The translations under genes and the position numbers were made by a program. Under the pieces are notes generated by a model. That model made no database searches, had not been told where the DNA came from, and worked only from the letters and a program-made list of their open reading frames with translations. A DNA stretch of 46,511 nt from Ruminococcus sp. UBA7013 (GTDB lineage Bacteria; Bacillota; Clostridia; Oscillospirales; Ruminococcaceae): contig DJXD01000023.1 of NCBI GenBank assembly GCA_002449585.1, forward strand, positions 1 to 46,511, written 5' to 3'. Positions 32,556 through 42,000 of this stretch are shown piece after piece (the first letter of the stretch is position 1; every line of letters starts with the position of its first letter).

Positions 32556-35360
32556 TTAATACATGTTGGAGTACAACTTAGCAAATGTCGTTGTTGTTGT
32601 GGGGGTGGGAGTTGGAGTAGGTGTTGGAGTAGGTGTTGGAGTAGGTGGTGTACCAGAATTCGGATCTGTTACGTAAAGCATGCCCCATGAACCATTGCTA
32701 TCCAGTTTGATCTGTCCTGCAATCAGCTGACCGATCAGACCAACTGCATTGCAGCCATCGCTTGGGATTGCATAACCCTGTCCATAAGCAACCACTTCAC
32801 CACTTGGCAGCACATAATCCAGTTTCTTATTAGCAATTGTTGCCTGACCGCCGTCATACACCAGTTTCGGAGCACGAACAAGACCCACAACAAGGCCATT
32901 TTCAGGAACAGAAAGTGTAGAGTTTGCATCAGAATTGATCACAACATTCGGATATTTGGGATCGCCAATTGTCTGAACCTGTTCAATCTGAGTATCATTA
33001 TTCATTTTCTGAACAACGCCCTTGAAATTATCAGTATAGCTCCAGCTACCTGCACCCATGAACATATCCAAATAATCTGTTGTGATAATGCTTGTACCCT
33101 GGCCGCTTGTGCCAAGATTTACATAATCTACAATAAACAGTGTTACTTTATTAGCATCATTGACAATAATACTTGTACCATTATTACCTTCCAGATTAAC
33201 ACGATCCAGAACAACCGTCAGCTCACCAACAGAACCATCAATGAAGATATTATTATTAAAACTACCATTCAGAACGCAGTTAGTATCCACACGATAATAA
33301 CTAATGGCATTGCCAGCGGCATCTTTTTTCAGATTATCCGCACTATATGCAAGGCTAGCACTTGCCGGAGCATATTTTGAAGTGCGTGAACCTGCGGAAT
33401 AAACGGGAACTTTATAAGTGCTATCATAGATAGAAGCATCCAGATCATCTATGCTGATGGGATACATACTTTCATAATCGTTTGCAGTAGGCTGTGCCAG
33501 TTTATTGGTATTGAGATTTACTTCTGTATATTCATCCGGATACACTTCTCTGCCATATACTGTGCTAAGATCATAAGAATATGTTGTTACTGACACAGTA
33601 CCGGGACTTGAGCCGCTGCTGGTTTGGGAATAGCTGTAAGTTTTCAGATTTTTATACAGTTCACTTCTTGCTTCGAGCTCTGCCTCGAAAGCAGGGGATG
33701 TTGGATCAGTTGAAGAATCAAATTCAGGAATAATATCCTCTCTGCCCCACCAGAAATTGCTTCCCGGTTCGCCATGTTTTACGATGACTTCAGGTTTGCC
33801 TGGTTCAATGATATGCTCATTATAAGCACCATGTACTTTATAGTGTGTATCTGACCACCAGCCGACTTCGCCGGGGTTATTTGCCTTTGAAACCAGCCAC
33901 ATCTGAGGATCGCCGGCATTTGTCGGATCTGTATAATATACTGCATAAGTTCTTGTATGCGGAACGGGAGAAAGACCAGTCAGATCTGTAAAGCCGCTGG
34001 AGGGCGCATTGCCGGAATGTACTACTGCATTTACAAAAGAGCAATTAATATTGCCGCCGGATGCATTCTCGATTTCACCGGCATAGATCGTTCCTGTGCA
34101 TTCGATATTATTTCTATTTGTAATCTTACCTTCTACAACAATATCGCCGTCTACTTTGAGTTTTCCGTTGACTTCAAGATCACCTTTGATTTGCAGATTA
34201 CCGCTCATTTCCATGCCATTACCTTCGATCTTGACAGAACCTCTGGAATAGATATTGCCGTAAGCGGTTTGAAAATTACCTAATGCATCATGCCGCTGAA
34301 TTGTGGCATTTGTCCATTTATAAAGCTTTGTTTTTGCTGCACTTGATCCAAATGTAGAAGTACCTGTTTCATCCATCAGATACAGATCACCATACATTTG
34401 AAATTCGCCATTGCCGGGCATATTTGCGGTACGGCAGAAAACATTGACTGCATGTGTGGCATCTCCTAATGGCAGTGCGCCATTGTTACCAGTTGTGATA
34501 TTAAGCTTGCCTTCTATATAGATATAAGGCGTGCTATCATAAGTCAGGCCGGTATCGCTATATCCTGCAAAAGTCGTTTGCAGGCCATCATTATTAGTAG
34601 AATTAAAATCTCCTCTGATAATCATGAAATCATCCGGCTTTGTGAAATGCATATAAAATTTGCTGGGAACGTTCAAATTTCCATTTACATAGAAAGGAGC
34701 ATCAATGACGTTAGAACCATTACTTGACATGGTATATTCATAATTCGGAACACCGATACCAAGATAAGTGCCGCCGGTGGTATAGCCTTTTGTAGCTAAT
34801 TCTCTGCCGGCAGTATCACCGATACTAACGAATGCGCCGCCGTCACCGCCGCTGGGGACGGGTGTCGGAGGAACATAGCTGGTAGTAATATCCATAGCAA
34901 AATAAGTTTCATAAGTAGATTCTGCTGCTGTGGTATTACTTCCCACTGTAACGGATACCCGGAACATATCAATGCTTTTCCAGGGGTTAGCAAGCGTTGC
35001 ATCATAAACAGAACGCTGTTCATTCATGTTTTCAATTATGACACGATGGGTTTCGGTTGATGTGCCATCATCAATAGCAACATCGAAATCCATAGAAGCA
35101 CCCTTTGCCAGACCTACAATATCCTTCCGGATGCCGCTCCCGGTTGTGTCACTTTCAATCTGTCTTGTTACTGCTTCCAGCACAGCCTTTGCAGTATACT
35201 CTGTTTGTTCCTGCTGATAATTGGTATAGGCACGTCTGTTTGCGGTTGCCGACAATGCCAATGTTGCTGTCAGGAATACGATCAGCACCATCATGACAGA
35301 GACAACAGTAAACAGGACAGTACCTTTCACACGCCTGGGATGTTTCTTCTCCTTCATCAT
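32556..35360 (-). CDS. Large pilus-associated surface protein with bactofilin-like repeats
   Basis: About 935 residues. N-terminal KGTVLFTVVSVMMVLIVFLTA resembles PilX/GspK minor pilins: a basic start, a Gly before the hydrophobic helix, but Leu and no Glu at +5. A very large Ser/Thr/Gly/Asn-rich outside region follows. Around residues 385-450 there are alternating hydrophobic and charged strands (IKGDLEVNGKLKVDGDIVVE) like the beta-helical bactofilin/polymer-forming fold. The C-terminus is a (Thr-Pro)n tract and a short tail. Start chosen at ATG 35360; the GTG at 35369 lacks a site. Best guess is a tip adhesin assembled on the minor pilins; the ligand is unknown. Confidence 0.82.
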   Translation of the reverse strand: MMKEKKHPRRVKGTVLFTVVSVMMVLIVFLTATLALSATANRRAYTNYQQEQTEYTAKAVLEAVTRQIESDTTGSGIRKDIVGLAKGASMDFDVAIDDGTSTETHRVIIENMNEQRSVYDATLANPWKSIDMFRVSVTVGSNTTAAESTYETYFAMDITTSYVPPTPVPSGGDGGAFVSIGDTAGRELATKGYTTGGTYLGIGVPNYEYTMSSNGSNVIDAPFYVNGNLNVPSKFYMHFTKPDDFMIIRGDFNSTNNDGLQTTFAGYSDTGLTYDSTPYIYIEGKLNITTGNNGALPLGDATHAVNVFCRTANMPGNGEFQMYGDLYLMDETGTSTFGSSAAKTKLYKWTNATIQRHDALGNFQTAYGNIYSRGSVKIEGNGMEMSGNLQIKGDLEVNGKLKVDGDIVVEGKITNRNNIECTGTIYAGEIENASGGNINCSFVNAVVHSGNAPSSGFTDLTGLSPVPHTRTYAVYYTDPTNAGDPQMWLVSKANNPGEVGWWSDTHYKVHGAYNEHIIEPGKPEVIVKHGEPGSNFWWGREDIIPEFDSSTDPTSPAFEAELEARSELYKNLKTYSYSQTSSGSSPGTVSVTTYSYDLSTVYGREVYPDEYTEVNLNTNKLAQPTANDYESMYPISIDDLDASIYDSTYKVPVYSAGSRTSKYAPASASLAYSADNLKKDAAGNAISYYRVDTNCVLNGSFNNNIFIDGSVGELTVVLDRVNLEGNNGTSIIVNDANKVTLFIVDYVNLGTSGQGTSIITTDYLDMFMGAGSWSYTDNFKGVVQKMNNDTQIEQVQTIGDPKYPNVVINSDANSTLSVPENGLVVGLVRAPKLVYDGGQATIANKKLDYVLPSGEVVAYGQGYAIPSDGCNAVGLIGQLIAGQIKLDSNGSWGMLYVTDPNSGTPPTPTPTPTPTPTPTPTTTTTFAKLYSNMY
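32599..32646 (-). repeat. 12-bp tandem repeat encoding Thr-Pro units
   Basis: Three perfect copies of GTTGGAGTAGGT (plus strand) at 32611-32646 and one degenerate copy before them. They encode the Pro-Thr tract near the C-terminus of the large surface protein; the copy number could vary by slippage in multiples of 12, keeping the frame. Confidence 0.85.
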
Positions 35361-35394
35361 TCTAGCCACCTTTCATAATGAGGGTTTCCGCTGC

Positions 35395-36216
35395 TTAATC
35401 ACCAAGAACAGGTTCATCAATCGGCATTGCATTGTAGAATGTCAGGAGAATATCAATTTTAGATTCTCCTACTGTGCCTGCTGGCACTTCTCTAGTCACG
35501 GTTGTGACATTACCAGCTTCATCTGTCTGTTGCTCAGTGATGGTTTGTGTTTTATTTTCACCGAAAGAATAATCTTCAATATTGACGGAACGCACCAGAA
35601 TAGCGTTTTCATCTTCTTCGATAGCGGCGAGGAATTTCATCAGGTTTTCTTTTTTGCCGGTAAGGCTCAGCTGAACATTATTTGTCATGACTTCGGCAGT
35701 TTCCATTTCCTGCACCATGGTATCTGTTTTGAGAAGCTCTTCTACCTGTTCGGCATATTCGCCATTAATATCGGCACTTTCCAGCAGGGAATACGTAACT
35801 ACATCCGGAACATAGTAATAATAATCAATTTCAGAAGTAGCGATACCTGTGGGAACGAAATCCACAATTTTCAGTTCATTTTCTTCCACTGCGGGCTGGA
35901 TGTACTGATCCAATACATAATTTGCTTTTGCATCATCAAATGTCTGATTGACCGGGTCGAAAGCTTCATTGACGAAGAGTTCAGCAACTTTATTGGCTTC
36001 ATTATAAGTTGTTGTGATACTATCTTTCAGGACAGGAATTTCCTGAATTTTAGCGTCAATGCCTTCCCATTCTACTTTTGTTGCTTCAAAAGTGGCTTTA
36101 TCCTGCATCATTTTCGTATAATTCGGTCTGACCAGACCAAAGAAGCCGCCGGCCAGAATGACGATAACAGCAATGATCAGGAGGATCATTTTATCTCTGT
36201 AGCTCATGTTATTCAT
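35395..36216 (-). CDS. pilO: PilO-like pilus alignment protein
   Basis: 273 residues. Short cytoplasmic start, one membrane helix (about 9-28, MILLIIAVIVILAGGFFGLV), a coiled-coil region (about 35-75) and a C-terminal ferredoxin-like fold typical of PilO. The family forms dimers with PilN and links the PilM ring to outer pilus parts. Placement directly after the PilM-PilN fusion supports the assignment. Sequence similarity to Gram-negative PilO is low, so the name rests on context and topology. Confidence 0.75.
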   Translation of the reverse strand: MNNMSYRDKMILLIIAVIVILAGGFFGLVRPNYTKMMQDKATFEATKVEWEGIDAKIQEIPVLKDSITTTYNEANKVAELFVNEAFDPVNQTFDDAKANYVLDQYIQPAVEENELKIVDFVPTGIATSEIDYYYYVPDVVTYSLLESADINGEYAEQVEELLKTDTMVQEMETAEVMTNNVQLSLTGKKENLMKFLAAIEEDENAILVRSVNIEDYSFGENKTQTITEQQTDEAGNVTTVTREVPAGTVGESKIDILLTFYNAMPIDEPVLGD

Positions 36217-36236
36217 AAAGCGATTCTGCTCCTTTC

Positions 36237-37895
36237 TTATTCCGTTACTTCTCCATCTTCTACCTCTACAATTTCTTCTTCCTCAGGGAGCTCCACTGCC
36301 TCACCGGGGAGCATTTCAAGCCGGAGTTCAAATTCAATTGTAGGTGAGAGCTGCTGCTCTGGCTGAGAGAGATCACCCGCACTGGGTACATTCATAGAAT
36401 AACCGCTGTAAGTAACGCTGGAGAAAAGCTTATTTTCATCCGGAACTTCGGAAGCATCTCCATAATGATCATACAGATACTGGATCAGATTGGACGGATA
36501 TTTCTGTACAGGGTCATCTGAGGAAATATCAGCCGTAATGGGTACTACGAAAACGCCGTCTTCATAAGAAACAGAATATTCTACTTTCTGAACGTGTTCC
36601 GTTTCGTTCATAACAGCCTCCACAGATTCATCAATAGCTGTGTAAAGGGTTTCATTGACAACCGGACGGGTTTTATAGGCATTGCTTGCATGATTAATAT
36701 TATCAGCATACACCTGCACGGCATCTTTCTTGATCTGGAGATCATCATACTGTGCTAATTTTGCGGCAGTTTCAGGCGAGTCAATCGTAGCACGATAATC
36801 TGCTGTCTGCTTTTTATAATTATTATCAATTCCGGCAATTACACCGAAGGCCACGCCGATGACGAGAACACTGAGGACAATGCCACCGATCGCCATGGGC
36901 ATGAATGTACTTTCATCTTGTACTTTGCCGAGCGGACTTGATGTATCTGTTTCCAGCAGGTTGACACGTTCATCTGTGCCACGCTTGAACATTGCGCCGA
37001 TGGCATTGGCATACACAGAGAAATTCAATTTCTGTCCGCCCTGAATCTGCGGAGGAGCAGTTAATTTTGCCGTTGGAATCTCATATTCTTTTTCAACATG
37101 ATCACACAAACGCTGATACAAATTTGTAGAAGCTTCCAGATCGCCATAGAAAATAATATTTTTAATATCTTCTGAACCACGGATGCCGACAAACTGATTC
37201 ATACGCTGAATATTCTGGCAAGCGGCTTCAAAAATATAGTCATCTGGATCGTCATAGTCTTCCGGATCGATAGATGCAAAACGGGAAAATGACAATGCAT
37301 TGTCTTCATACAAGTTCAGGCTGACGGCATCTTTGCCCAGCTGTACAGCAAGAAGGGGCATTTTTGCCTGATTCTTAGCATCTGCCAACAGAATTTTTGT
37401 AATAGCATTGCAGCTGATCATCACGGAAACAAGCCGGATATTCAGCATCATGAACACACGCTTATAAGCATCAATGACATCACGGGGGCAGGCAGTTGCA
37501 AGAACTCTCTGCATGGGTTCAGGGTCGCCATCTTCTTTGACAGGCTCACCGACTTTGACATAACCAATCAAGAAAGATTCATCCACGCCGATTTGATTTT
37601 TCAGCTCCAGCTGAATATTTTTCAAGAATTCTGATTCTTTGGGATTTGTGGGAACGCTCAGTTCTTTAAAAACTGTCTGGTTAGAAGCGATTGAAATCAT
37701 GGCTTCTTTGTCACCGACAGAGCCAAGGGTTCTGGTAATAAAAGCGACAAGACGGTTAATATCCTGTACATGTCCATTATGAATAATAGCCTCATCAAGT
37801 TCTACTTCCATAGCCGCCATGACACGGATTTTTCCGCCGCTTTCTGTACCTTTCACAATTCGGATATTTCTATCTGTAATATCAAATGAAAGCAT
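36237..37895 (-). CDS. pilM: PilM-PilN fusion protein
   Basis: 552 residues. Residues 1 to about 305 look like actin-like PilM (LSFDITDRNIRIVKG, MISIASNQTVFKEL, a middle segment with LLAVQLGKDAVSLNLYED). They are followed by ERVNLLETD at 309-317, which matches the conserved INLLP-type peptide by which PilN binds PilM. Then comes a membrane helix at 334-354, a coiled coil, and an outside domain ending in a Glu-rich tail. In most bacteria PilM and PilN are separate; here one chain carries both. AGGTGG precedes the ATG. Confidence 0.83.
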   Translation of the reverse strand: MLSFDITDRNIRIVKGTESGGKIRVMAAMEVELDEAIIHNGHVQDINRLVAFITRTLGSVGDKEAMISIASNQTVFKELSVPTNPKESEFLKNIQLELKNQIGVDESFLIGYVKVGEPVKEDGDPEPMQRVLATACPRDVIDAYKRVFMMLNIRLVSVMISCNAITKILLADAKNQAKMPLLAVQLGKDAVSLNLYEDNALSFSRFASIDPEDYDDPDDYIFEAACQNIQRMNQFVGIRGSEDIKNIIFYGDLEASTNLYQRLCDHVEKEYEIPTAKLTAPPQIQGGQKLNFSVYANAIGAMFKRGTDERVNLLETDTSSPLGKVQDESTFMPMAIGGIVLSVLVIGVAFGVIAGIDNNYKKQTADYRATIDSPETAAKLAQYDDLQIKKDAVQVYADNINHASNAYKTRPVVNETLYTAIDESVEAVMNETEHVQKVEYSVSYEDGVFVVPITADISSDDPVQKYPSNLIQYLYDHYGDASEVPDENKLFSSVTYSGYSMNVPSAGDLSQPEQQLSPTIEFELRLEMLPGEAVELPEEEEIVEVEDGEVTE

Positions 37896-37924
37896 TTAAT
37901 TTTCCACCTCTCTGTTTCTTGTGT

Positions 37925-39034
37925 TTATGCTGCAATTGCATCGAAAGAGCCATACAATGCCGGGAAGATCGCAGCCAGCAGAAGGCCTACAGCAACACCC
38001 ATAACGATGATCATCAAAGGTTCAAGCATTCCCACCAGACGGCCAACGGCAGCATCTGCTTCTTCATCGTAATATTCACCTGTTTTTGCAAGAATGCTGT
38101 CCAATGCACCGGCTTCCTCGCCGACGAAGATAATAGAGCAGAACATAGAATCAAAAATTTCTGTTCTCTGAATAGACGCTGACAATGTTTCACCCTGTTT
38201 TACTTCATCAATTACATTTTCAAAACATTCGCTGATATAGCTGTTTCCGAGAATTGCAGAAGAACGTTTCAGGCAGTCCACCATTGGAATACCGGAAGAA
38301 TACAGAGAAGCCAGCGTATTGGCAAAACGTGCGGTATAAATCTTAACAACCAGAGGGCCAAAGCCTGGGCCTTTGATAATAAACTTATCCCATTTCAGAC
38401 GGGAAGACGGAATTTTCAGCATATAAATAATGCCGAAAGCGATTGCTGCAATAATTGCAACATAGATATACCATTGATGTACCAGAGAATCACTGAAACC
38501 CATCATGACTTTTGTAAGGGCAGGCATATCATTCGGATCATCATACATTCCGGCGAATGTTGGCATGATGAACACGAACATGAAGACGATAATCACCAGC
38601 ATCAGGACACCAAGCACAAGAGGGTAAGTCATTGCGCCCTTGATGGTATTATTCATCTTGTTTTGTTTCTGATAATAATCAGAAAGATCCTGCATGATCG
38701 TATCCAGAGAACCGGAAGATTCACCGGCGGACACCATGGAAACCATGAAGTCGGGGAACACACCTTTATACCGGAGAAGGGCATCCGAGAACGATTCACC
38801 TTTTTGAACATTTTCATAAACGTCCATCCAGACTTGTTTTGCTTCTTCGGTTGGCTGTTCTTTGCTGAGAATATCAAGAGCTTTTACCAGCGTCAGACCG
38901 GAAGTCAGCATAGCCGCAAGCTGACGGCAGTTAAATGCCAGATCCGTGGTTTTAAAGGCCTTGATCGTCTTTTTGTCGTTTTGTTCCGTTTTTGCCTGCT
39001 TGCCAGCAGCAGCAATAGCAGTATCGGATTTCAT
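37925..39034 (-). CDS. pilC: Type IV pilus platform protein PilC
   Basis: 369 residues of the T2SSF/PilC family: two copies of the cytoplasmic helical domain (FCRQLAAMLTSGL-like CRQLAAMLTSGLTLVKAL at about 36-53; FANTLASLYSSGIPMVDCL in the second half) and three membrane helices (VLMLVIIVFMFVFIMP, IYVAIIAAIAFGIIYML and the C-terminal MIIVMGVAVGLLLAAIFPAL). It couples PilB/PilT rotation to pilin insertion. First gene of the operon pilC-pilMN-pilO-large protein-two minor pilins. Confidence 0.96.
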   Translation of the reverse strand: MKSDTAIAAAGKQAKTEQNDKKTIKAFKTTDLAFNCRQLAAMLTSGLTLVKALDILSKEQPTEEAKQVWMDVYENVQKGESFSDALLRYKGVFPDFMVSMVSAGESSGSLDTIMQDLSDYYQKQNKMNNTIKGAMTYPLVLGVLMLVIIVFMFVFIMPTFAGMYDDPNDMPALTKVMMGFSDSLVHQWYIYVAIIAAIAFGIIYMLKIPSSRLKWDKFIIKGPGFGPLVVKIYTARFANTLASLYSSGIPMVDCLKRSSAILGNSYISECFENVIDEVKQGETLSASIQRTEIFDSMFCSIIFVGEEAGALDSILAKTGEYYDEEADAAVGRLVGMLEPLMIIVMGVAVGLLLAAIFPALYGSFDAIAA

Positions 39035-39093
39035 TCGACCACCTCCAATAGAATTTTAGGGAGACCATCTGCGCATAGTTTCCCAGTATCTTT

Positions 39094-39122
39094 ATTATAT
39101 CATCTGCTGTTCAAAAATGCAA
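39094..39122 (-). promoter_or_regulatory. Promoter of the pilC operon
   Basis: Minus strand TTGCAT, 17 bases, TATAAT, about 60 bases before the pilC ATG. Confidence 0.78.
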
Positions 39123-39349
39123 CTGTATTTTTACATAAATCCAGAAAATTTTTTTAGAAATTTTCACTAAAACCGTTTTCGGAATATACTATTTGTAATA
39201 TTTCCGGGCTGTTGTTTTTCAAATTGCAAATTTTTTATTATATTAGTAAAATCAATTAACTTTAAAATTCCTGTGATCTAAATTTAATTTGTAAATCTTA
39301 CACAAAAAAGAAATTAGATTGTAGACAGGAGACAGCTGTTTTCTAGAAA
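39123..39349. other. AT-rich spacer between the pilC promoter and the tetR 3' end
   Basis: No gene or RNA element recognised. AT-rich sequence dominates; no solid terminator was found after tetR. Confidence 0.6.
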
Positions 39350-39922
39350 TCAGGAATCTGATTCGGGGGGATTTGCAATTTCTGTTTCTGTCTGCGTATA
39401 CTGACGAAGGACAGAAGAGGCCAGCTGATTAATCACCAGTAAGATCTGTTTGGCGTTTTTATCACGATATTGCATATAAGCATGATATGCACCCTGGATC
39501 AGGTAAGTCAGAATGACATTGATTTCGAGTGTATCCCATTCGGGGCGGCGGTTTAAGATATATTCTTTCAGCCGGGTTTCCATCCGGAAAGCGAGCATTC
39601 CGGCACGGCTACCGGAAAACAGGATTGTCAGAAGGCTTTCATTTGCCATCAGCTGGCAGTATAATTCTTCATTAAAGCGTTCAGGATCTGTCAAAAGTTT
39701 AGACGGATCAGAGAGACCATGCAGAATATCATCAATCACTTCCCATTCAAGGGATTCTGAGAGATCATAAATATCATGATAATGCAAATAAAATGTTGCC
39801 TTGTGAATAGTGGCTTTATCAGACAGTTCTCGGATTGTAATTTTTTCAAGTGGTTTTTCACTGCGGAGTGTCAGAAATGCATTAATAATTCTGCGTCTAG
39901 TACGCTGTTGGCGCATATCCAT
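39350..39922 (-). CDS. TetR/AcrR family transcriptional regulator
   Basis: 190 residues. N-terminal helix-turn-helix: RRIINAFLTLRSEKPLEKI then TIRELSDKATIHKATFYLHY, ending with the F-Y-x-H-Y-x-D/N motif of TetR proteins. The C-terminal helical ligand domain is not identifiable. AGGAGG lies six bases before the ATG. Divergent from glgB with promoters that face each other, so glgB and its own gene are the likeliest targets. Confidence 0.92.
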   Translation of the reverse strand: MDMRQQRTRRRIINAFLTLRSEKPLEKITIRELSDKATIHKATFYLHYHDIYDLSESLEWEVIDDILHGLSDPSKLLTDPERFNEELYCQLMANESLLTILFSGSRAGMLAFRMETRLKEYILNRRPEWDTLEINVILTYLIQGAYHAYMQYRDKNAKQILLVINQLASSVLRQYTQTETEIANPPESDS

Positions 39923-40000
39923 AAAACTCCTCCTTTCTGTAATAATAATCTACTGTTTTAAATTTCCGGCGTTTATGCGACAGAAGTCGGAAAATGCAGA

Positions 40001-40029
40001 TTGCACATTGATGAAAAACAGGATATAAT
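40001..40029 (+). promoter_or_regulatory. Promoter of glgB
   Basis: TTGCAC, 17 bases, TATAAT on the plus strand. An AT palindrome, TATAATATTATA (40024-40035), covers the -10 and the start region and could be a regulator site. Confidence 0.78.
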
Positions 40030-40044
40030 ATTATATATACTTTA

Positions 40045-40073
40045 ATTATAGCAGATTCTTACAGAATATGCAA
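40045..40073 (-). promoter_or_regulatory. Promoter of the tetR gene, facing the glgB promoter
   Basis: Minus strand TTGCAT, 17 bases, TATAAT. Its transcript runs left through the glgB promoter, and the glgB transcript runs right through this one. The leader of tetR would be about 115 bases. Confidence 0.72.
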
Positions 40074-40105
40074 TACTTTTTCATGTTTTTTTCAGGAGGA
40101 TTTGA

Positions 40106-41905
40106 ATGGATATTTATGGATTTTATAAGGGACAAGTGTTTGATGCCTATCAATATCTGGGAGCACATAAAAGTCGAAACGGCTATGATTTTCGGGTATA
40201 TGCCCCTCATGCTGATCGAATCACGCTGATAGGGGAATGCAATGACTGGAAAGATTGGGATCTCAATCGAAGCTTTAACGGACAGTTCTGGGAGCTGAAT
40301 GTTCCGGAAGCAAAAGCCGGCCAAAGATATTTATATAAAATCTGGAAAGGTAATACTGTAACAGAACATTGTGATCCCTATGGGTTTGGCATGGATCTCC
40401 GTCCGGCATTCTGTTCCATCATCCGGGATCTGGGAGATTATCAATTTCATGATGAAACCTGGATGCACCAGCGCACAGATTGCAAAGATAAACCCCTGCA
40501 TATTTATGAGTTGCATCTTGGCTCATGGAGACAGAAAAAACAGCACCCCGAAGATGAAACCGGGGATTTTTATAGCTATGATGAAATTGCTGAACTGCTG
40601 ATTCCCTATCTGAAAAAAATGGGCTATAATTATATCGAATTAATGCCGATTGCAGAACATCCCTGTGATGCTTCCTGGGGGTATCAGAATACCGGATTCT
40701 TTGCGCCAACTTCTCGTTATGGAACAGCAAATCAGCTGAAAAAACTGATTGATCGCTGTCATCAGAATAAAATTGGTGTTCTGCTGGATTTTGTTCCCGT
40801 ACATTTCGCTATTGATAGCTATGGCTTAGGCCGTTTTGATGGTGCGCCTTTATATGAATATCCTGATCTCAACTCTGCAATGAGTGAATGGGGCAGCTAT
40901 AATTTCATGCATTCAAAAGGCGAAGTCAGGAGTTTTCTGCAATCCAATGCCTGGTATTGGCTGGAAGAATTTCATTTTGATGGTCTGCGAATGGATGCGA
41001 TCAGCCGCATGATCTACTGGCATGGAAAAAAAGAATGTGGTGTGAATAATAATGCACTGGATTTCATCCGCACTATGAATGCAGGATTAAAAGCACAATT
41101 TCCGGGCTGTCTTCTGTGTGCAGAAGATTCTACAGATTTTCCCAAAGTCACCGCACCAATCTGGAGCGGCGGCCTTGGCTTTGATTATAAATGGGATATG
41201 GGCTATATGAATGACACACTCAGCTATTTCCAAACAGATCCGCTTTTCCGATATGGCAATTATCACAAGCTGACATTCTCCATGATGTATTATCACTCAG
41301 AATATTATATCCTTCCATTTTCGCATGATGAAAATGTACATGGAAAAGCCACCGTTTTACAGAAAATGCACGGCCTTTATGATGGCAAATTTGCACAGGC
41401 AAGAGCTTTTTATTTATATAACGCCATTCATCCGGGAAAACTTCTGGATTTCATGGGCAGTGAATTCGGCCAGCTCCGGGAATGGGATGAAACAAGGGAA
41501 CAAGACTGGTTTATGCTGACTTATCCGATTCATGACGCATTTCATCATTATATTCAAAAGCTGAATCATCTTTATCTGAATCATTCCGCATTATGGGAGC
41601 GTGATTACACCAGCGGGGGCTTTGAATGGCGTGACAGTGAGCAGCATTATCCCTGCTGTTATGCAATGCAAAGATATTCTTCTAAAGAATCTATTATCGG
41701 CATTTTTAATTTTGCAGGCACACCACAGGAGCATTATATTCTGCATTGTGATGCAAAGCGTCTGATCGTTCTGCTGGATTCCAGTGCAGATATTTACAGT
41801 GGCATACGGCCGGATACTGCCGGAAAAGTGATTCATCCTGTTGAAAAAGGAAAATTTGTGATTTCCATTCCTGCCTTCACGGGAATCTGTTTTCAAGTAG
41901 AATGA
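40106..41905 (+). CDS. glgB: 1,4-alpha-glucan branching enzyme
   Basis: 599 residues, GH13. CBM48-like N-terminal domain (YDFRVYAPHADRITLIGECNDW), catalytic barrel with DFVPVHF (region I), GLRMDAIS with nucleophile Asp297, CAEDST with acid/base Glu340, and FSHDENVHGK with His407-Asp408, then a C-terminal beta domain. Introduces alpha-1,6 branches into glycogen. The length is at the short end of the family because the extra N-terminal domain is absent. Monocistronic: AGGAGG precedes the ATG; a weak GGCATT/AATGCC hairpin follows at 41907-41936. No other glg genes are nearby. Confidence 0.95.
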   Translation: MDIYGFYKGQVFDAYQYLGAHKSRNGYDFRVYAPHADRITLIGECNDWKDWDLNRSFNGQFWELNVPEAKAGQRYLYKIWKGNTVTEHCDPYGFGMDLRPAFCSIIRDLGDYQFHDETWMHQRTDCKDKPLHIYELHLGSWRQKKQHPEDETGDFYSYDEIAELLIPYLKKMGYNYIELMPIAEHPCDASWGYQNTGFFAPTSRYGTANQLKKLIDRCHQNKIGVLLDFVPVHFAIDSYGLGRFDGAPLYEYPDLNSAMSEWGSYNFMHSKGEVRSFLQSNAWYWLEEFHFDGLRMDAISRMIYWHGKKECGVNNNALDFIRTMNAGLKAQFPGCLLCAEDSTDFPKVTAPIWSGGLGFDYKWDMGYMNDTLSYFQTDPLFRYGNYHKLTFSMMYYHSEYYILPFSHDENVHGKATVLQKMHGLYDGKFAQARAFYLYNAIHPGKLLDFMGSEFGQLREWDETREQDWFMLTYPIHDAFHHYIQKLNHLYLNHSALWERDYTSGGFEWRDSEQHYPCCYAMQRYSSKESIIGIFNFAGTPQEHYILHCDAKRLIVLLDSSADIYSGIRPDTAGKVIHPVEKGKFVISIPAFTGICFQVE

Positions 41906-41971
41906 CGGCATTCTGAATTTTTCTTCATGAAATGCCTTTCACTAGCAAAAATCCGGCAAATCACAAACTTA

Positions 41972-42000
41972 TTGACATTCTATGAAATTTGTGATATAAT
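41972..42000 (+). promoter_or_regulatory. Promoter of galE with flanking dyads
   Basis: TTGACA, 17 bases, TATAAT. An 8-bp inverted repeat ATCACAAA/TTTGTGAT (41960-41967 and 41988-41995) brackets the -35 and reaches the -10. A second dyad, TTGCAAGGCA/TGCC-AT-TTGCAA at 42005-42030, covers the start point. Both are operator candidates. Confidence 0.85.

Noticed and set aside
32590..32650. G/T-rich direct repeats, considered as a CRISPR or replication iteron
   Set aside because: They are in frame inside the large surface protein gene and encode its Thr-Pro tract; no spacers.
35293..36366. 357-residue open frame on the plus strand opposite pilO
   Set aside because: Antisense to clear pilus genes, Cys/Phe/Ile-rich composition without domains, no promoter or ribosome site.
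38474..39157. 227-residue plus-strand frame opposite pilC
   Set aside because: His-rich translation of the reverse strand of pilC; no supporting signals.
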